From Zavarzinella formosa DSM 19928 (GTDB taxonomy: Bacteria > Planctomycetota > Planctomycetia > Gemmatales > Gemmataceae), in contig NZ_JH636443.1 in the NCBI RefSeq assembly GCF_000255705.1, positions 256,919 to 320,918 on the forward strand: a DNA stretch of 64,000 bases, given 5' to 3'. This document shows positions 23,823 to 32,943 of this stretch, one piece after another; positions within the stretch are counted from its first letter, which is position 1, and each line of letters begins with the position of its first letter. A model generated the notes under the pieces. That model was not told where the DNA came from. It searched no databases and saw nothing but the letters and a program-made list of their open reading frames with translations. The position numbers were made by a program, and so were the translations under genes.

Positions 23823-24503
23823 ATGAAAGCCTCGTCGTGGTTGGTGTTGCTCGTCGGCGTCGCGTTGCCCGGTTCGCTGTTCGCCGAGGAAGATGACGCG
23901 GTAAAACTGCGGACGGCCGTTGAGCGTGCGGCGGAACTTGAAAAGCAGGTTGCGAAAGTGCTGTCCGCCGTCAAAGACCGGGCGTCGGCCGAGAATGCCA
24001 CGGCGAAACTGTCTGAACTCGGCAAAGACCTGAAATCGCAATTGGAGGCTTGTGAAAAACACGCCAAAGCCGGAGGGGCGGATGCGATCAAGTCGTTGCC
24101 CGAAGAGAAAAAAAATGCCTTGATTGAAGGGGGCCGAGCCACCCACAACGAATTCACCAGAATATCGATCATTCCCGATGCCATTGCGGTCATCGAGGGC
24201 CTGCCTTATTGCATTAATCTCGCCGAAGATTTGGAAGGGGAAACCAAGGTCCGGGCCATCACCATCGAGAAGGCGGTGAAAATTTATGCCATCAGGAATG
24301 ATGGCGTTTTTCCGGATACTCTGGCGGTTGTGGCCAAGTTAATCGAAGGGGGGAAGATTCCCAAGGACGCTTGGGGCCGCGACTTTCAATACGATCCCAA
24401 GAGGCCGCGAAATGCCAAGGCCGATGCCACGTCAATGAGGCCGGATGTGTGGACGACTTCCCCGTATGGCGGCGGGAAGAAACTGATTGGCAATTGGAAA
24501 TGA
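23823..24503 (+). CDS. Exported protein with GspG-like C-terminal domain
   Basis: 226 residues with a signal peptide (KASSWLVLLVGVALPGSLFA). The first half is a charged helical region (ERAAELEKQVAKVLSAVKDR). The C-terminal 80 residues resemble the globular part of type II secretion pseudopilins of the GspG type: AIRNDGVFPDTLAVVAKLIE, then KDAWGRDFQYDPK and WTTSPYGGGKKLIGNW. It lacks the pseudopilin N-terminal signal, so it is a look-alike domain rather than a pilin. It lies 33 bp after the peptidase fusion and is probably co-transcribed. Function unknown. Confidence 0.65.
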   Translation: MKASSWLVLLVGVALPGSLFAEEDDAVKLRTAVERAAELEKQVAKVLSAVKDRASAENATAKLSELGKDLKSQLEACEKHAKAGGADAIKSLPEEKKNALIEGGRATHNEFTRISIIPDAIAVIEGLPYCINLAEDLEGETKVRAITIEKAVKIYAIRNDGVFPDTLAVVAKLIEGGKIPKDAWGRDFQYDPKRPRNAKADATSMRPDVWTTSPYGGGKKLIGNWK

Positions 24504-24519
24504 AAAACGGCCACCTGTC

Positions 24520-24577
24520 GTGGGTGGTGCCACTTGCGTCGCCAGAGATCTGAAGCGACGCAAGCGGCACCGCCCAC
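24520..24577. repeat. Inverted repeat between GspG-like gene and kinase
   Basis: 23-bp arms (GTGGGTGGTGCCACTTGCGT and near-complement) around a 12-bp centre, 17 bases past the stop codon; terminator-like. Confidence 0.7.
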
Positions 24578-24684
24578 GTTAAGCAGGCAAGCAACAATCA
24601 CATGATCAAGGGATGAAAACACTCTTCGTTGATTGAGCAAATCCGCATCAAAGGCTATCCTGACGGGTATTCTCCCGAGGGCCG

Positions 24685-27045
24685 ATGATGCCGGAACCTG
24701 TCACAATTGACGCCCTGCCGGAAACGCCCCCGGCCAATTCCACCATTGCGGACCCCGTCACGGCCACCCGGTCGGATGTGCCGGATATTCCCGGTTACGA
24801 CATCGACGAATTGATCGGCCGGGGGGGCATGGGCCGGGTGTACAAAGCCCGGCATCGCGGGCTGAATCGCGTCGTCGCCATCAAACTGTTGATCGGCACC
24901 GGGGATGATCCCCAGATGGTCACCCGGTTCGAGCAGGAGGCGAAGGCCGTCGCCTCGTTGCATCATCCGAACATCGCCCAGATTTTCGACACCGGGACGG
25001 CCAACGGTTCCCCCTATTACGCGATGGAATACATCGCCGGCGGCTCGCTCGCGGAGGCGCTGGCCGGGAAGCCGCTTCCCCCGCCGGAAGCGGCCCGGAT
25101 CGTGGAGGCCATCGCCCGCGGGATGCAGCATGCCCACGAAAACGGCATCATCCACCGCGATCTCAAACCCGGAAACATCCTCCTGCCCAACGCCGACCGG
25201 GTGCGGACCGGAGAACCCAACGCCGGGACGAAGAAGGACAACGAAACCGCGCATGGCTCCGGTTCGGAGTCCCGGTTGCCGACTTTCGAACTGGAAGTGA
25301 AGGTCGCCGACTTTGGCCTCGCCAAGCGATTTGCCGACGAGGCCAAGATTACCCGCACAGGGGAAATCCTCGGCACGCCGAGCTACATGGCCCCGGAGCA
25401 GGCTTCCGGGATTGTCACCGGGATCGGGCCGCCGGCCGATGTCTATGCGCTCGGGGCCATCCTGTATGAATGCCTGACCGGCCGTCCTCCGTTTGCCGGA
25501 CCGGATGCCGTGCAAACGGTGCTTCAAGTGTTGTCGATGGAGCCGGTGCCCCCCCGGCAATTGCAACCCCGACTCCCGGCTGACTTGAACACGATTTGCC
25601 TCAAGTGCCTCGAAAAATCGCCCCGCAAGCGCTACGCCTCGGCCGGGGAACTCGCGGAAGACCTCCGGCGATTTTTGGATAACCGGCCCATCATCGCCCG
25701 GCCGGTCCGGCCGTGGGAACGGGCGTGGAAATGGTCCCGGCGAAAACCGTGGCAGGCGGCGGCCGTCGCGCTTGCCGGGTTCATGCTGATCGGCGCCGGG
25801 GTCGGTGTTTATCTGTTGCAAGGCGCCTACCGGGAAACAAAATCGGCCAACGGACTGCTGACGCAATCCAACATTGATTTGGCCGCCCAGAAGAAGGAAA
25901 CGGACTCGGCCAATGAATTGCTCAAAAAGGCCAACGACGATCTGATTGCCCAAAAGCGCGAGGCAGACATGGTGATCAAGCTCGCCCTGGAAGACCTCGA
26001 CAAGTTCACGTATGACGTCGTCAAAAAGCTGGGGGACATGCCAAACACTGAAACCATCCAGCGGGATTTGCTCGACGATGCCCGCAAGTCTCTCGCGGAA
26101 CTCGACAAGCTGCGGCCCAAGGATTACGCCGTGCGGGAATACTCGATGGTTGGCTACGACAAACTCGCCGTCGCGGAGAACAGGCTGGGGCGTTATCCGG
26201 CGGCCTTGGAGTCCGAGCGGCGGGCCTTGCAACTGGCCGATGAGTTGGTGGCCGAACATCCCGAGGAAAAGGCATTTCAGATCAAACAAGCTCGTTATCA
26301 TTCGCTCATCTCTCTGCTATCCGCCCGGTTGGGCCAGGCGGAGGAATCGGCCAAACACCTGAAAATTTCGCATGAAATGAGTCAGCGGTTGCTCAAGGAC
26401 GACCCGGACAACGAGGAGTTGTTGAAGTTAAGCACTCTTTCCATTGCGAAGGAATATCAGGACGCGCTGGCCGCCAAGGATGACAAACGGGCCGAGGCCG
26501 GCATCCGGCAATATGTGGCCGTTTACGAGCATCTCGCCAAGCTGGCCCCCGCCAATTTGGACCGGGCCTTGGATCTCGCGCAAGCCCAAATGCTGCTGGT
26601 TGGTTTTTTCACCAGTCACCGCCGGCCCAAAGAAGCGGCGCCGTTGCTGGAAAACATTCAGAAGAATCTCGGCGCCCGGACAGAACCGTCGTCGATGCGC
26701 TTCCGCAAAATGAAGGCCAGCCTGGAATGGACCCGCGGGGATGTGCTGGCTGCCCTGAATCAAAATCCCGAGGCCGAGACGGCATATCTCGCCGCAGCCA
26801 AGGAATACGAATCACTCCTGACAGACTACCCGAAAACCCGCGACCTCCGGCTGACACTGGCCCAGGTTTACTGGAATCTCGGCCAGCTTTGGTACTTCAC
26901 CATGCAACCCGCCAAGGCCCGCCCTCATTTGTTGAAGGCCAAAGCCATCTTGGAACAATTCGCCGCCGACAAACTGGAGGACGACCAAAGCAAAACGATT
27001 TTGGGGTATGTGGAGCAGATGTTGGCGCCGCCGGTCAAGAAGTAA
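24685..27045 (+). CDS. Membrane-anchored Ser/Thr protein kinase with TPR-like C-terminus
   Basis: 786 residues. The Hanks-type kinase domain (about 35-330) has the glycine loop GRGGMGRVYKARH, Lys in VVAIKLL, the catalytic loop IIHRDLKPGNILLP (HRD at 157-159), VADFGLAKR (DFG) and an activation segment APEQASG. An insertion of about 40 residues (GEPNAGTKKDNETAHGSGSE) separates the catalytic loop from DFG. A single membrane helix (AAAVALAGFMLIGAGVGVYL) is followed by coiled coil and TPR-like helical repeats to the end. This layout is common in planctomycetes; ligand and targets are unknown. Confidence 0.9.
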   Translation: MMPEPVTIDALPETPPANSTIADPVTATRSDVPDIPGYDIDELIGRGGMGRVYKARHRGLNRVVAIKLLIGTGDDPQMVTRFEQEAKAVASLHHPNIAQIFDTGTANGSPYYAMEYIAGGSLAEALAGKPLPPPEAARIVEAIARGMQHAHENGIIHRDLKPGNILLPNADRVRTGEPNAGTKKDNETAHGSGSESRLPTFELEVKVADFGLAKRFADEAKITRTGEILGTPSYMAPEQASGIVTGIGPPADVYALGAILYECLTGRPPFAGPDAVQTVLQVLSMEPVPPRQLQPRLPADLNTICLKCLEKSPRKRYASAGELAEDLRRFLDNRPIIARPVRPWERAWKWSRRKPWQAAAVALAGFMLIGAGVGVYLLQGAYRETKSANGLLTQSNIDLAAQKKETDSANELLKKANDDLIAQKREADMVIKLALEDLDKFTYDVVKKLGDMPNTETIQRDLLDDARKSLAELDKLRPKDYAVREYSMVGYDKLAVAENRLGRYPAALESERRALQLADELVAEHPEEKAFQIKQARYHSLISLLSARLGQAEESAKHLKISHEMSQRLLKDDPDNEELLKLSTLSIAKEYQDALAAKDDKRAEAGIRQYVAVYEHLAKLAPANLDRALDLAQAQMLLVGFFTSHRRPKEAAPLLENIQKNLGARTEPSSMRFRKMKASLEWTRGDVLAALNQNPEAETAYLAAAKEYESLLTDYPKTRDLRLTLAQVYWNLGQLWYFTMQPAKARPHLLKAKAILEQFAADKLEDDQSKTILGYVEQMLAPPVKK

Positions 27046-27069
27046 GTGGCGAGATTGAATGCGAAAGAC

Positions 27070-27177
27070 GATCGGCGAGCCGGGTCGCGTCAGCGCCCGG
27101 AGACTGCCACCTTTCAATGGCTCAAACTTTGGGTGTGTGACGAACTCCGGGCGCTGACGCGACCCGGCTCGCCATCG
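27070..27177. repeat. Inverted repeat between kinase and LEPxR protein genes
   Basis: Arms 27070-27102 and 27145-27177 (GGCGAGCCGGGTCGCGTCAG and complement) around a 42-bp centre, between convergent genes. Confidence 0.8.
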
Positions 27178-27190
27178 GTGAATTATCCCT

Positions 27191-29128
27191 TTACGCTTTG
27201 ATCAAGACAGTCCCTTCCCCGTTCCGCAACAACACCGATGTCACCACCGGGCCAAGTGTGCCGTCGGCTCGCAGGACGCGGTATTTGCCGGGGAGTTTGT
27301 GGTAAGTGGCCGAGGCGTCGCCTAGGCTGCCGTTGGCGCCTTTCAATGTGGCGAGCGGCTTGTACAGCACCAAGGCATTGTCGTACTGTCGTTCGTAAAC
27401 CTTGAAAGTTAGCGAGCGGTTCGACGGGTCGCGGCCGGTGGCCATCACTGTCCAAGCGCCCTTGGGCTGACCGACGTTGTACTTCACCGCGTTGGTCCAG
27501 TGGCGGCTCCAAGTGGTGGCCGGTTCGTAGCCGCCGTTGAACATCACGTAGGTTTTCTTCGGATCGGCCAGCAGATAGTAGTATGCCAGTTCGGACATTT
27601 GCGTGCGCGGGTCGGTGGGCGATCCCCCGGCGGGGTAGGTGTCCAAAATCGCGTAGCTATTCGGCCCCATGACCTTCAAACGGTCGGCGATCATCTTGGC
27701 CGTGTCTTCAAACTGCACGTAGTTTTGCGCCAGCGGACGCAACCCGGATTCCTCCAGGAAGGAGACCCCCTGTTTCACGATCGGCAGGGCGTTGTCCCCG
27801 GCCCCGGAGGTGTTGGCCAGCACCCATTTGGTGCCAATGGCCCGGTCGATGTTTCCAAGCATCAAACCATAGTCGTTCGCGTAGTTGGCTGAGGGTTCGA
27901 CCAGATCCGTCGCCTTGGTTTGCAGGTGGCCGGTGGAGTTGTCGAAAAAGATCCCGTCCGAGCCCGGATGGGCCGCCATGAAGCGCTTGGAGTAGTCCAA
28001 ACTCCAAGCCCGGAAGTCCGCGTTCGACGGGTTGGTGGCAAATCGCATTTGGCCATATGGCGAATAAAACAAGCGGCTTTGATAGGCAAAGCGGGCGTCG
28101 TCCCCCTTGGCCCGACGGGCGTACTCGGCATCGTTCAAGTAGCCATCATGGTTCTTGTCGGCCGAGCTGTCAAAAGCGGGAATCACCCCCTTGGTGGTTC
28201 CCTTGGCGTTCACATAATCTGCGCCCAGCACATTGCGAACCGTCGGCCCGGCGCCGGTGCCGCCAGTGGAGCGCACCCGCACATAGAACAGCGGGTCGGA
28301 CCCGTTGATGCTGCCGGCTTTCCAATCGCTCGGCGGGTCAAAGGTCACCTTGCCCGTCTGTTTGAATCCGGCGGTTGTGTTCGTGAGCGTGGTCAGCGGC
28401 TTCCAGTAATAGGGATTGCCCTTGGAGTCGATGGCGGCCGCGTATTCCAGCGTGCCGCTCCACTTGGCGTCGCCCTTGCTGGCAATGTTGAAATTAATCT
28501 CGCGGAACTTGTCTGGGTAACCAATGGCGGCCGACTGGCCGGATTTGGGAAGCTGAAATGAGGTGTCGCTTTTCGCGGTCAGCGGTGTGTGATCGACCCA
28601 GCCGGCCGAGTCGCTGCCCGTGCTGACACCCCAGAACCACGTCACGGGTTTCGATGATCCGCTGTCCCCGGAGAACGCCAATGCGTGATCCGCATGGAAG
28701 AACGCGGCTTCGCGGTTGTCCTTGTTTTTGTCCGCGTAGTTCAGCCAATCCGTGTACAGATCGAGATAGATATTCGAGAGATTGGAGTAAAGCAGTTGCG
28801 GCGTGTTGGGCGCGGCCGTGTTGTAACGGTCCAAATATTGGGTGTTCGGGATCAGCAAATCGACGCTGTTCTTCAGCAGATTCGACTCAAAATTCCCCAG
28901 CGGCGTACCGGAGAAGGCCAGCATGGCCACGCGAATATGCGAATAATTCTGATGATCTGAGTTAACCGGCGCCTGACTGTTTGACTGCGAAGGCGGTTTT
29001 GGCGAAGGGCTGGGCGAAGGGCTTTTGCCAATCACCGAACTGGCGTTGGCCAGCGGGACCACGGCCCCCGGCAATACGCGATCATCCAGACATTCGAGCG
29101 CCAGGCGTGGACTTCGCCGTGATCTCAT
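27191..29128 (-). CDS. LEPxR-type surface protein with putative glycoside-hydrolase-like domain
   Basis: 645 residues. The N-terminus RSPRLALECLDDRVLPGAV is the planctomycete LExLExR-type opening, thought to be an export/anchoring signal. A Ser/Pro/Lys linker (SPSPSPSPKPPSQ) follows. The body contains an EF-hand-like loop (DKNHDGYLNDAEY) and a segment SDGIFFDNSTGHLQ with later MSELAYYYLLADPKKTYVMF, reminiscent of uncharacterised TIM-barrel glycoside hydrolases in which an Asp follows the fourth strand. I cannot assign a GH family. GGAAGG precedes the ATG at 29128. Cell-surface location and substrate are inference. Confidence 0.65.
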   Translation of the reverse strand: MRSRRSPRLALECLDDRVLPGAVVPLANASSVIGKSPSPSPSPKPPSQSNSQAPVNSDHQNYSHIRVAMLAFSGTPLGNFESNLLKNSVDLLIPNTQYLDRYNTAAPNTPQLLYSNLSNIYLDLYTDWLNYADKNKDNREAAFFHADHALAFSGDSGSSKPVTWFWGVSTGSDSAGWVDHTPLTAKSDTSFQLPKSGQSAAIGYPDKFREINFNIASKGDAKWSGTLEYAAAIDSKGNPYYWKPLTTLTNTTAGFKQTGKVTFDPPSDWKAGSINGSDPLFYVRVRSTGGTGAGPTVRNVLGADYVNAKGTTKGVIPAFDSSADKNHDGYLNDAEYARRAKGDDARFAYQSRLFYSPYGQMRFATNPSNADFRAWSLDYSKRFMAAHPGSDGIFFDNSTGHLQTKATDLVEPSANYANDYGLMLGNIDRAIGTKWVLANTSGAGDNALPIVKQGVSFLEESGLRPLAQNYVQFEDTAKMIADRLKVMGPNSYAILDTYPAGGSPTDPRTQMSELAYYYLLADPKKTYVMFNGGYEPATTWSRHWTNAVKYNVGQPKGAWTVMATGRDPSNRSLTFKVYERQYDNALVLYKPLATLKGANGSLGDASATYHKLPGKYRVLRADGTLGPVVTSVLLRNGEGTVLIKA

Positions 29129-29287
29129 GTCGTGCCTTCCGTGGTGTGTGGGCTACGGGAAATCCATTTCCCGCGTTGAGGCAATACCCGGTGATCGGCA
29201 GGTGTCAACGTGATTTGTTAGGGGAACTTCGGCATGAGAGGAAGTTGACGATTTGCGGGTTTCCCTGCTTCCCGGAAGCGCCCATGT

Positions 29288-30076
29288 TCAACCTGTTGGC
29301 ATCAACATTCGCTTCAAGAACTCCACGCTCGCGGTGATCTCCGCAAGATGATCCGAGGGTGTGTCCCGCTCAATGGTCAGCCAGCCCTTGTATTCCACGA
29401 CGGAAAGCGTGGCGATATAGGAAAGCCAGTTAATGTCCCCGGCCCCGAGTCGTACTTCCTTGATGCCCATGTTGATCGACGTTCGCCGGGCGTCTCGGGC
29501 ATGTGTGTGGACGATCAATTTGTGCAGGGGGATGACGCCCTTCACCGGATCGAAACCGTTCGCCAGCAGGTTCGCCGGATCGTAGTTGACCTTGAGGCTG
29601 CCAACCTCAAACGATTCCAGATAAGCTTGCACCGCTTCCGGGGAATCGAGCCCGATTTCCAGCGCCAGCAACACGCCGATGCGATCCCCGTGACGGCCCA
29701 AGTCCAGCAAGGCATCGCGCAATAAATTGGCCCGAACCTCTTCCCCTTCGCCGGGCAATTTCGGGCACGGCACGATGACAATCCGGCTGCCCAGCTCAAA
29801 GGCCAGCGTCATCACCTTGCGAATATACTCGATACGCGGTTGTTGGTTCTCGGCCACGTCGAGACCGTATCGCAGCGGGCAGTTCAGGGCGGTGATCTGC
29901 TGGTGATAGGTCTTCAGCAAATTGCGAACTTCCCGTCGGCCGGTGTCCCCGAGTTGGTCCGGCGTCAGTTCCCCGTTGGCGTTGACCTGCACGCCGCCAA
30001 TCCCCAACCGGGCCGCCTGCGGAAGCCCTTGCCGCAGGGACAGATTCATCGATTCAAGACAGACGCCAATTTTCAT
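29288..30076 (-). CDS. Sugar phosphate isomerase/epimerase-like TIM barrel protein
   Basis: 262 residues of the AP-endonuclease-2/xylose-isomerase-like barrel. It opens KIGVCLESMNLSLRQGLPQA and shows the conserved strand ends GIGGVQVNA, IVIVPCPKLPG, VNYDPANLL (metal/substrate side chains), LIVHTHARDA and RLGAGDINW, ending in YKGWLTIERDT. Such proteins isomerise or epimerise sugars or inositols with a divalent metal. Substrate unknown. GGAG lies seven bases before the ATG at 30076. It is divergent from the S46 peptidase gene. Confidence 0.85.
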   Translation of the reverse strand: MKIGVCLESMNLSLRQGLPQAARLGIGGVQVNANGELTPDQLGDTGRREVRNLLKTYHQQITALNCPLRYGLDVAENQQPRIEYIRKVMTLAFELGSRIVIVPCPKLPGEGEEVRANLLRDALLDLGRHGDRIGVLLALEIGLDSPEAVQAYLESFEVGSLKVNYDPANLLANGFDPVKGVIPLHKLIVHTHARDARRTSINMGIKEVRLGAGDINWLSYIATLSVVEYKGWLTIERDTPSDHLAEITASVEFLKRMLMPTG

Positions 30077-30210
30077 GGAGCGCTCCGGCCGGGGCATTGT
30101 TTCAACAAAGCGATCAGTTCATTTCACGCCTTGGGGCTTGGCCGGTCAAGTGAACGGTCGCCATTCGTCCGAATCCGGGATACACCGAAACCAACGTCAA
30201 TCACGGAGCG

Positions 30211-32283
30211 ATGGCTGCCATGCGTTACCTGTTCACGCTGATTCTCGGGGGTTTCTGTCTCATGCCCGCGTACACGGACGAAGGAATGTGGCTGCTCAAC
30301 GAGCCTCCCAAAGAACGTCTCAAGGAGAAATACGGCTTCGACCTCACCGAGCCGTGGCTGGAACACGCCCGGCTGGCCTCCGTGCGCTTCAACAACGGCG
30401 GGTCCGGCAGTTTCGTCTCGCCGACCGGGTTGATTATCACCAACCATCACATCGGCTCGGATGCCCTCTCCAAACTCAGCACCCCGAAACGAAACTTGCT
30501 GAAGGAGGGCTTTTACGCCCCGACGATGGCCGACGAGTTGAAGTGCGAAGACCTTGAGTTGAACGTGCTGCAAGACATCACGGACGTGACCGAACGGGTG
30601 AACAACTCCCTGAAGGACACGCCTCCCGCCGGCGCGGCTGCCGCCCGCCGGAGCGTGATGGCCGCCATCGAAAAGGAATCACTGGAGAAGACCGGCCTGC
30701 GATCGGATGTGGTGACGCTTTACCAAGGCGGGGCCTACCATCTCTATCGCTACAAGAAATTCACAGATGTGCGTTTGGTCTTCGCTCCCGAGAGCGGCAT
30801 CGCCGGTTTCGGCGGGGATGTGGACAACTTTGAGTTCCCCCGTTTCAACCTCGACATCTGCTTCTTCCGGGCCTACGAGAACGACAAGCCGACCACGCCG
30901 AAACACTTCTTGAAATTCAGCCCCGACGGCCCGAAGGAAGGGGACTTGGTGTTCGTCACCGGCCACCCCGGCACGACCAACCGGCTGGAAACGACCGCCA
31001 AACTGGAACACCGCCGCGACCAGACCTTGCCCTATACGCTGGCCCGCCTCCGGGCGATGGAAGCGGCCCTGCTGCAATACAGCGAACGCGGCCCGGAACA
31101 ACGCCGCCAAGCCTCCACGGACCTCCACCGGGTCGCCAATGCCCGCAAGGCGTTCAGCGGGCAGTATCAGGGCTTGCTCGATTCCGCAACGCTGCGGACC
31201 AAAAACACCGCCGAATACAACCTCTCCGTGACGGCCGCGAAACTGCCGGAAGGCAAGGAAATGAACGACAAGTATTTGAAGGCCATCGCCACCGTCCGGG
31301 AGGTGCAGGCCGTTTACAAGTCCATCGAGAAAGAACACAACCTGATCGAAACCAGCACGGCTTTCTCATCCCCACTGTTCAGCATTGCCCGCACGATTGT
31401 CCGGTTGGTGGAAGAACAACCCAAGTCCAACGGCGAACGACTGCGGGAGTACCGCGATTCCAATTTGGAAAGCCTGAAGCTCGAACTCTTCTCCCCGGCC
31501 CCGATTTACGCGGACCTCGAACGAGCCAAGCTGACGGCCTCGCTGACATTCTTGGCCGAACAATTGAGCGTGAACCATCCGGTGGTGAAGGTGGCCCTTG
31601 AGGGAGCCTCCCCCGCCAAGGCGGCCGATGAGTTGATGAAGACCAAACTGTTCGATGTGGCCGAGCGCAAGAAACTGCTCGAAGGGGGCAAAGAAGCCCT
31701 GAGAAAAAGCGATGATCCGATGATTTTGTTGGCCCTGATCCTCGACACCCACGCCCGAGCCGTGCGGAAGAAATTCGAGGAGCAGGTCGAAGAGCCGGAA
31801 CGTCAGGCTTACGGCGAACTCGCCAAGGTCCGCTTTGCCGTGCTGGGCCGGACGGTCGCCCCGGATGCGACGTTAACCCTGCGGCTCGCCTATGGTGTGG
31901 TGAAAGGCTACGAAGCCGAGGGGAAGCAAATCCCCTATGCGACCACCTTCGGCGGCCTGTTCGAGAAAGCCGACCGGCAGGAACACAAAGAACCGTTCGA
32001 CCTGCCGAAGCGCTGGCTTGACGGCCAATCAAAAGTCGATCCGGCCGCCCCCTTCAACTTCGCCTCCACGGCCGACACCATCGGCGGCAACTCCGGCAGC
32101 CCGGTCCTGAACCGGGCCGGCGAGTTCATCGGCATCAACTTCGACCGCAACCGCCACGGCTTGGTGCGCAACTTCGTCTACACCGACGTTCAAGCCCGGC
32201 ACATCTCGGTTCATTCCAAGGGAATCTTGGAGGCGTTAAAGCTGTACGATTGTCCGGCGTTACTGAAAGAATTGGGGAAGTGA
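30211..32283 (+). CDS. S46-family dipeptidyl peptidase (DPP7/DPP11-like)
   Basis: 690 residues, normal for S46. The signal peptide RYLFTLILGGFCLMPAY is followed by GMWLLNEPP, the family's mature start. The catalytic triad is visible: His in ITNHHIG, Asp in GFGGDVDNFEFPRFNLD, Ser in IGGNSGSPVLN. S46 enzymes remove dipeptides from peptide N-termini in the periplasm and support protein scavenging. The residue that sets DPP7 versus DPP11 preference (acidic or not) was not assigned. Two in-frame ATGs lie three codons apart (30211, 30220). Confidence 0.93.
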   Translation: MAAMRYLFTLILGGFCLMPAYTDEGMWLLNEPPKERLKEKYGFDLTEPWLEHARLASVRFNNGGSGSFVSPTGLIITNHHIGSDALSKLSTPKRNLLKEGFYAPTMADELKCEDLELNVLQDITDVTERVNNSLKDTPPAGAAAARRSVMAAIEKESLEKTGLRSDVVTLYQGGAYHLYRYKKFTDVRLVFAPESGIAGFGGDVDNFEFPRFNLDICFFRAYENDKPTTPKHFLKFSPDGPKEGDLVFVTGHPGTTNRLETTAKLEHRRDQTLPYTLARLRAMEAALLQYSERGPEQRRQASTDLHRVANARKAFSGQYQGLLDSATLRTKNTAEYNLSVTAAKLPEGKEMNDKYLKAIATVREVQAVYKSIEKEHNLIETSTAFSSPLFSIARTIVRLVEEQPKSNGERLREYRDSNLESLKLELFSPAPIYADLERAKLTASLTFLAEQLSVNHPVVKVALEGASPAKAADELMKTKLFDVAERKKLLEGGKEALRKSDDPMILLALILDTHARAVRKKFEEQVEEPERQAYGELAKVRFAVLGRTVAPDATLTLRLAYGVVKGYEAEGKQIPYATTFGGLFEKADRQEHKEPFDLPKRWLDGQSKVDPAAPFNFASTADTIGGNSGSPVLNRAGEFIGINFDRNRHGLVRNFVYTDVQARHISVHSKGILEALKLYDCPALLKELGK

Positions 32284-32343
32284 ATATCTGGAAGGTTTGA
32301 CTGGTCGTGCGGAGAACAATAGTTTCCCGTTTTCGTCGTGTGA

Positions 32344-32943
32344 TTACTCGCCAAGTTTCCGAAGTTCGTCCGCTTGCCTCGGGTATTTTTTGACCAGCCA
32401 TTTCAATACTTCGATTTGATCGACCGAGGTTGCCCGACGCAATTGGACGAGCAGCCTCGCCAAATCGGGCCGGATCAGCATGGCGTTGGAGGCACCTTCG
32501 TTGCACACCGAGCAAATGGCCCGAAGATTGACAGGCTCGTCGTTGCCGCCCATGCTTTTGTCAAGAATGTGGCCGATGTGCAGCCGGGTTTTCCGTCCGG
32601 CATCGTATGGATGAATTTCACCGGCCACCGCTCCGCACATCTGGCAGGTGAAACCATTGCGATCCAAGACATATGCCCGAGTCTCTTTGGAAATCGTTCT
32701 CTCGAAGGCCGGCTGGATTTTGTCCGTCTCCAAGAGATATTCGCCGGGTTTTAATTCGCTGCGATCATTGTGAGTGAGGATTTGATATCCCTCTTCCGTT
32801 CGGAGTTCTCGGACTCGTCTGGCCCATTCGCTGATGTTTCCGGCGACCAGTCGAAGTTCTTCCGCGTCCATCACACGCCCAAGATTATTCAAAAAGTGTT
32901 CCCTGAGCGAATCTCTTGCTCCGAGTCTTGGGCGTTTGGCCAT
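32344..32943 (-). CDS. HNH endonuclease, probable restriction enzyme
   Basis: 199 residues from the ATG at 32943 (another ATG at 32955 is also possible). The C-terminal half has a zinc-knuckle HNH domain: FTCQMCG, then RLHIGHILDKSMGGNDEPVN (HNH core His and Asn) and ICSVCNEG. The N-terminal half is helical. Its start overlaps the end of the C5-methyltransferase gene by about 59 bases on the same strand, the layout of a type II restriction-modification pair. The target sequence is unknown. By eye this stretch is less GC-rich than its neighbours, consistent with transfer. Confidence 0.85.
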   Translation of the reverse strand: MAKRPRLGARDSLREHFLNNLGRVMDAEELRLVAGNISEWARRVRELRTEEGYQILTHNDRSELKPGEYLLETDKIQPAFERTISKETRAYVLDRNGFTCQMCGAVAGEIHPYDAGRKTRLHIGHILDKSMGGNDEPVNLRAICSVCNEGASNAMLIRPDLARLLVQLRRATSVDQIEVLKWLVKKYPRQADELRKLGE

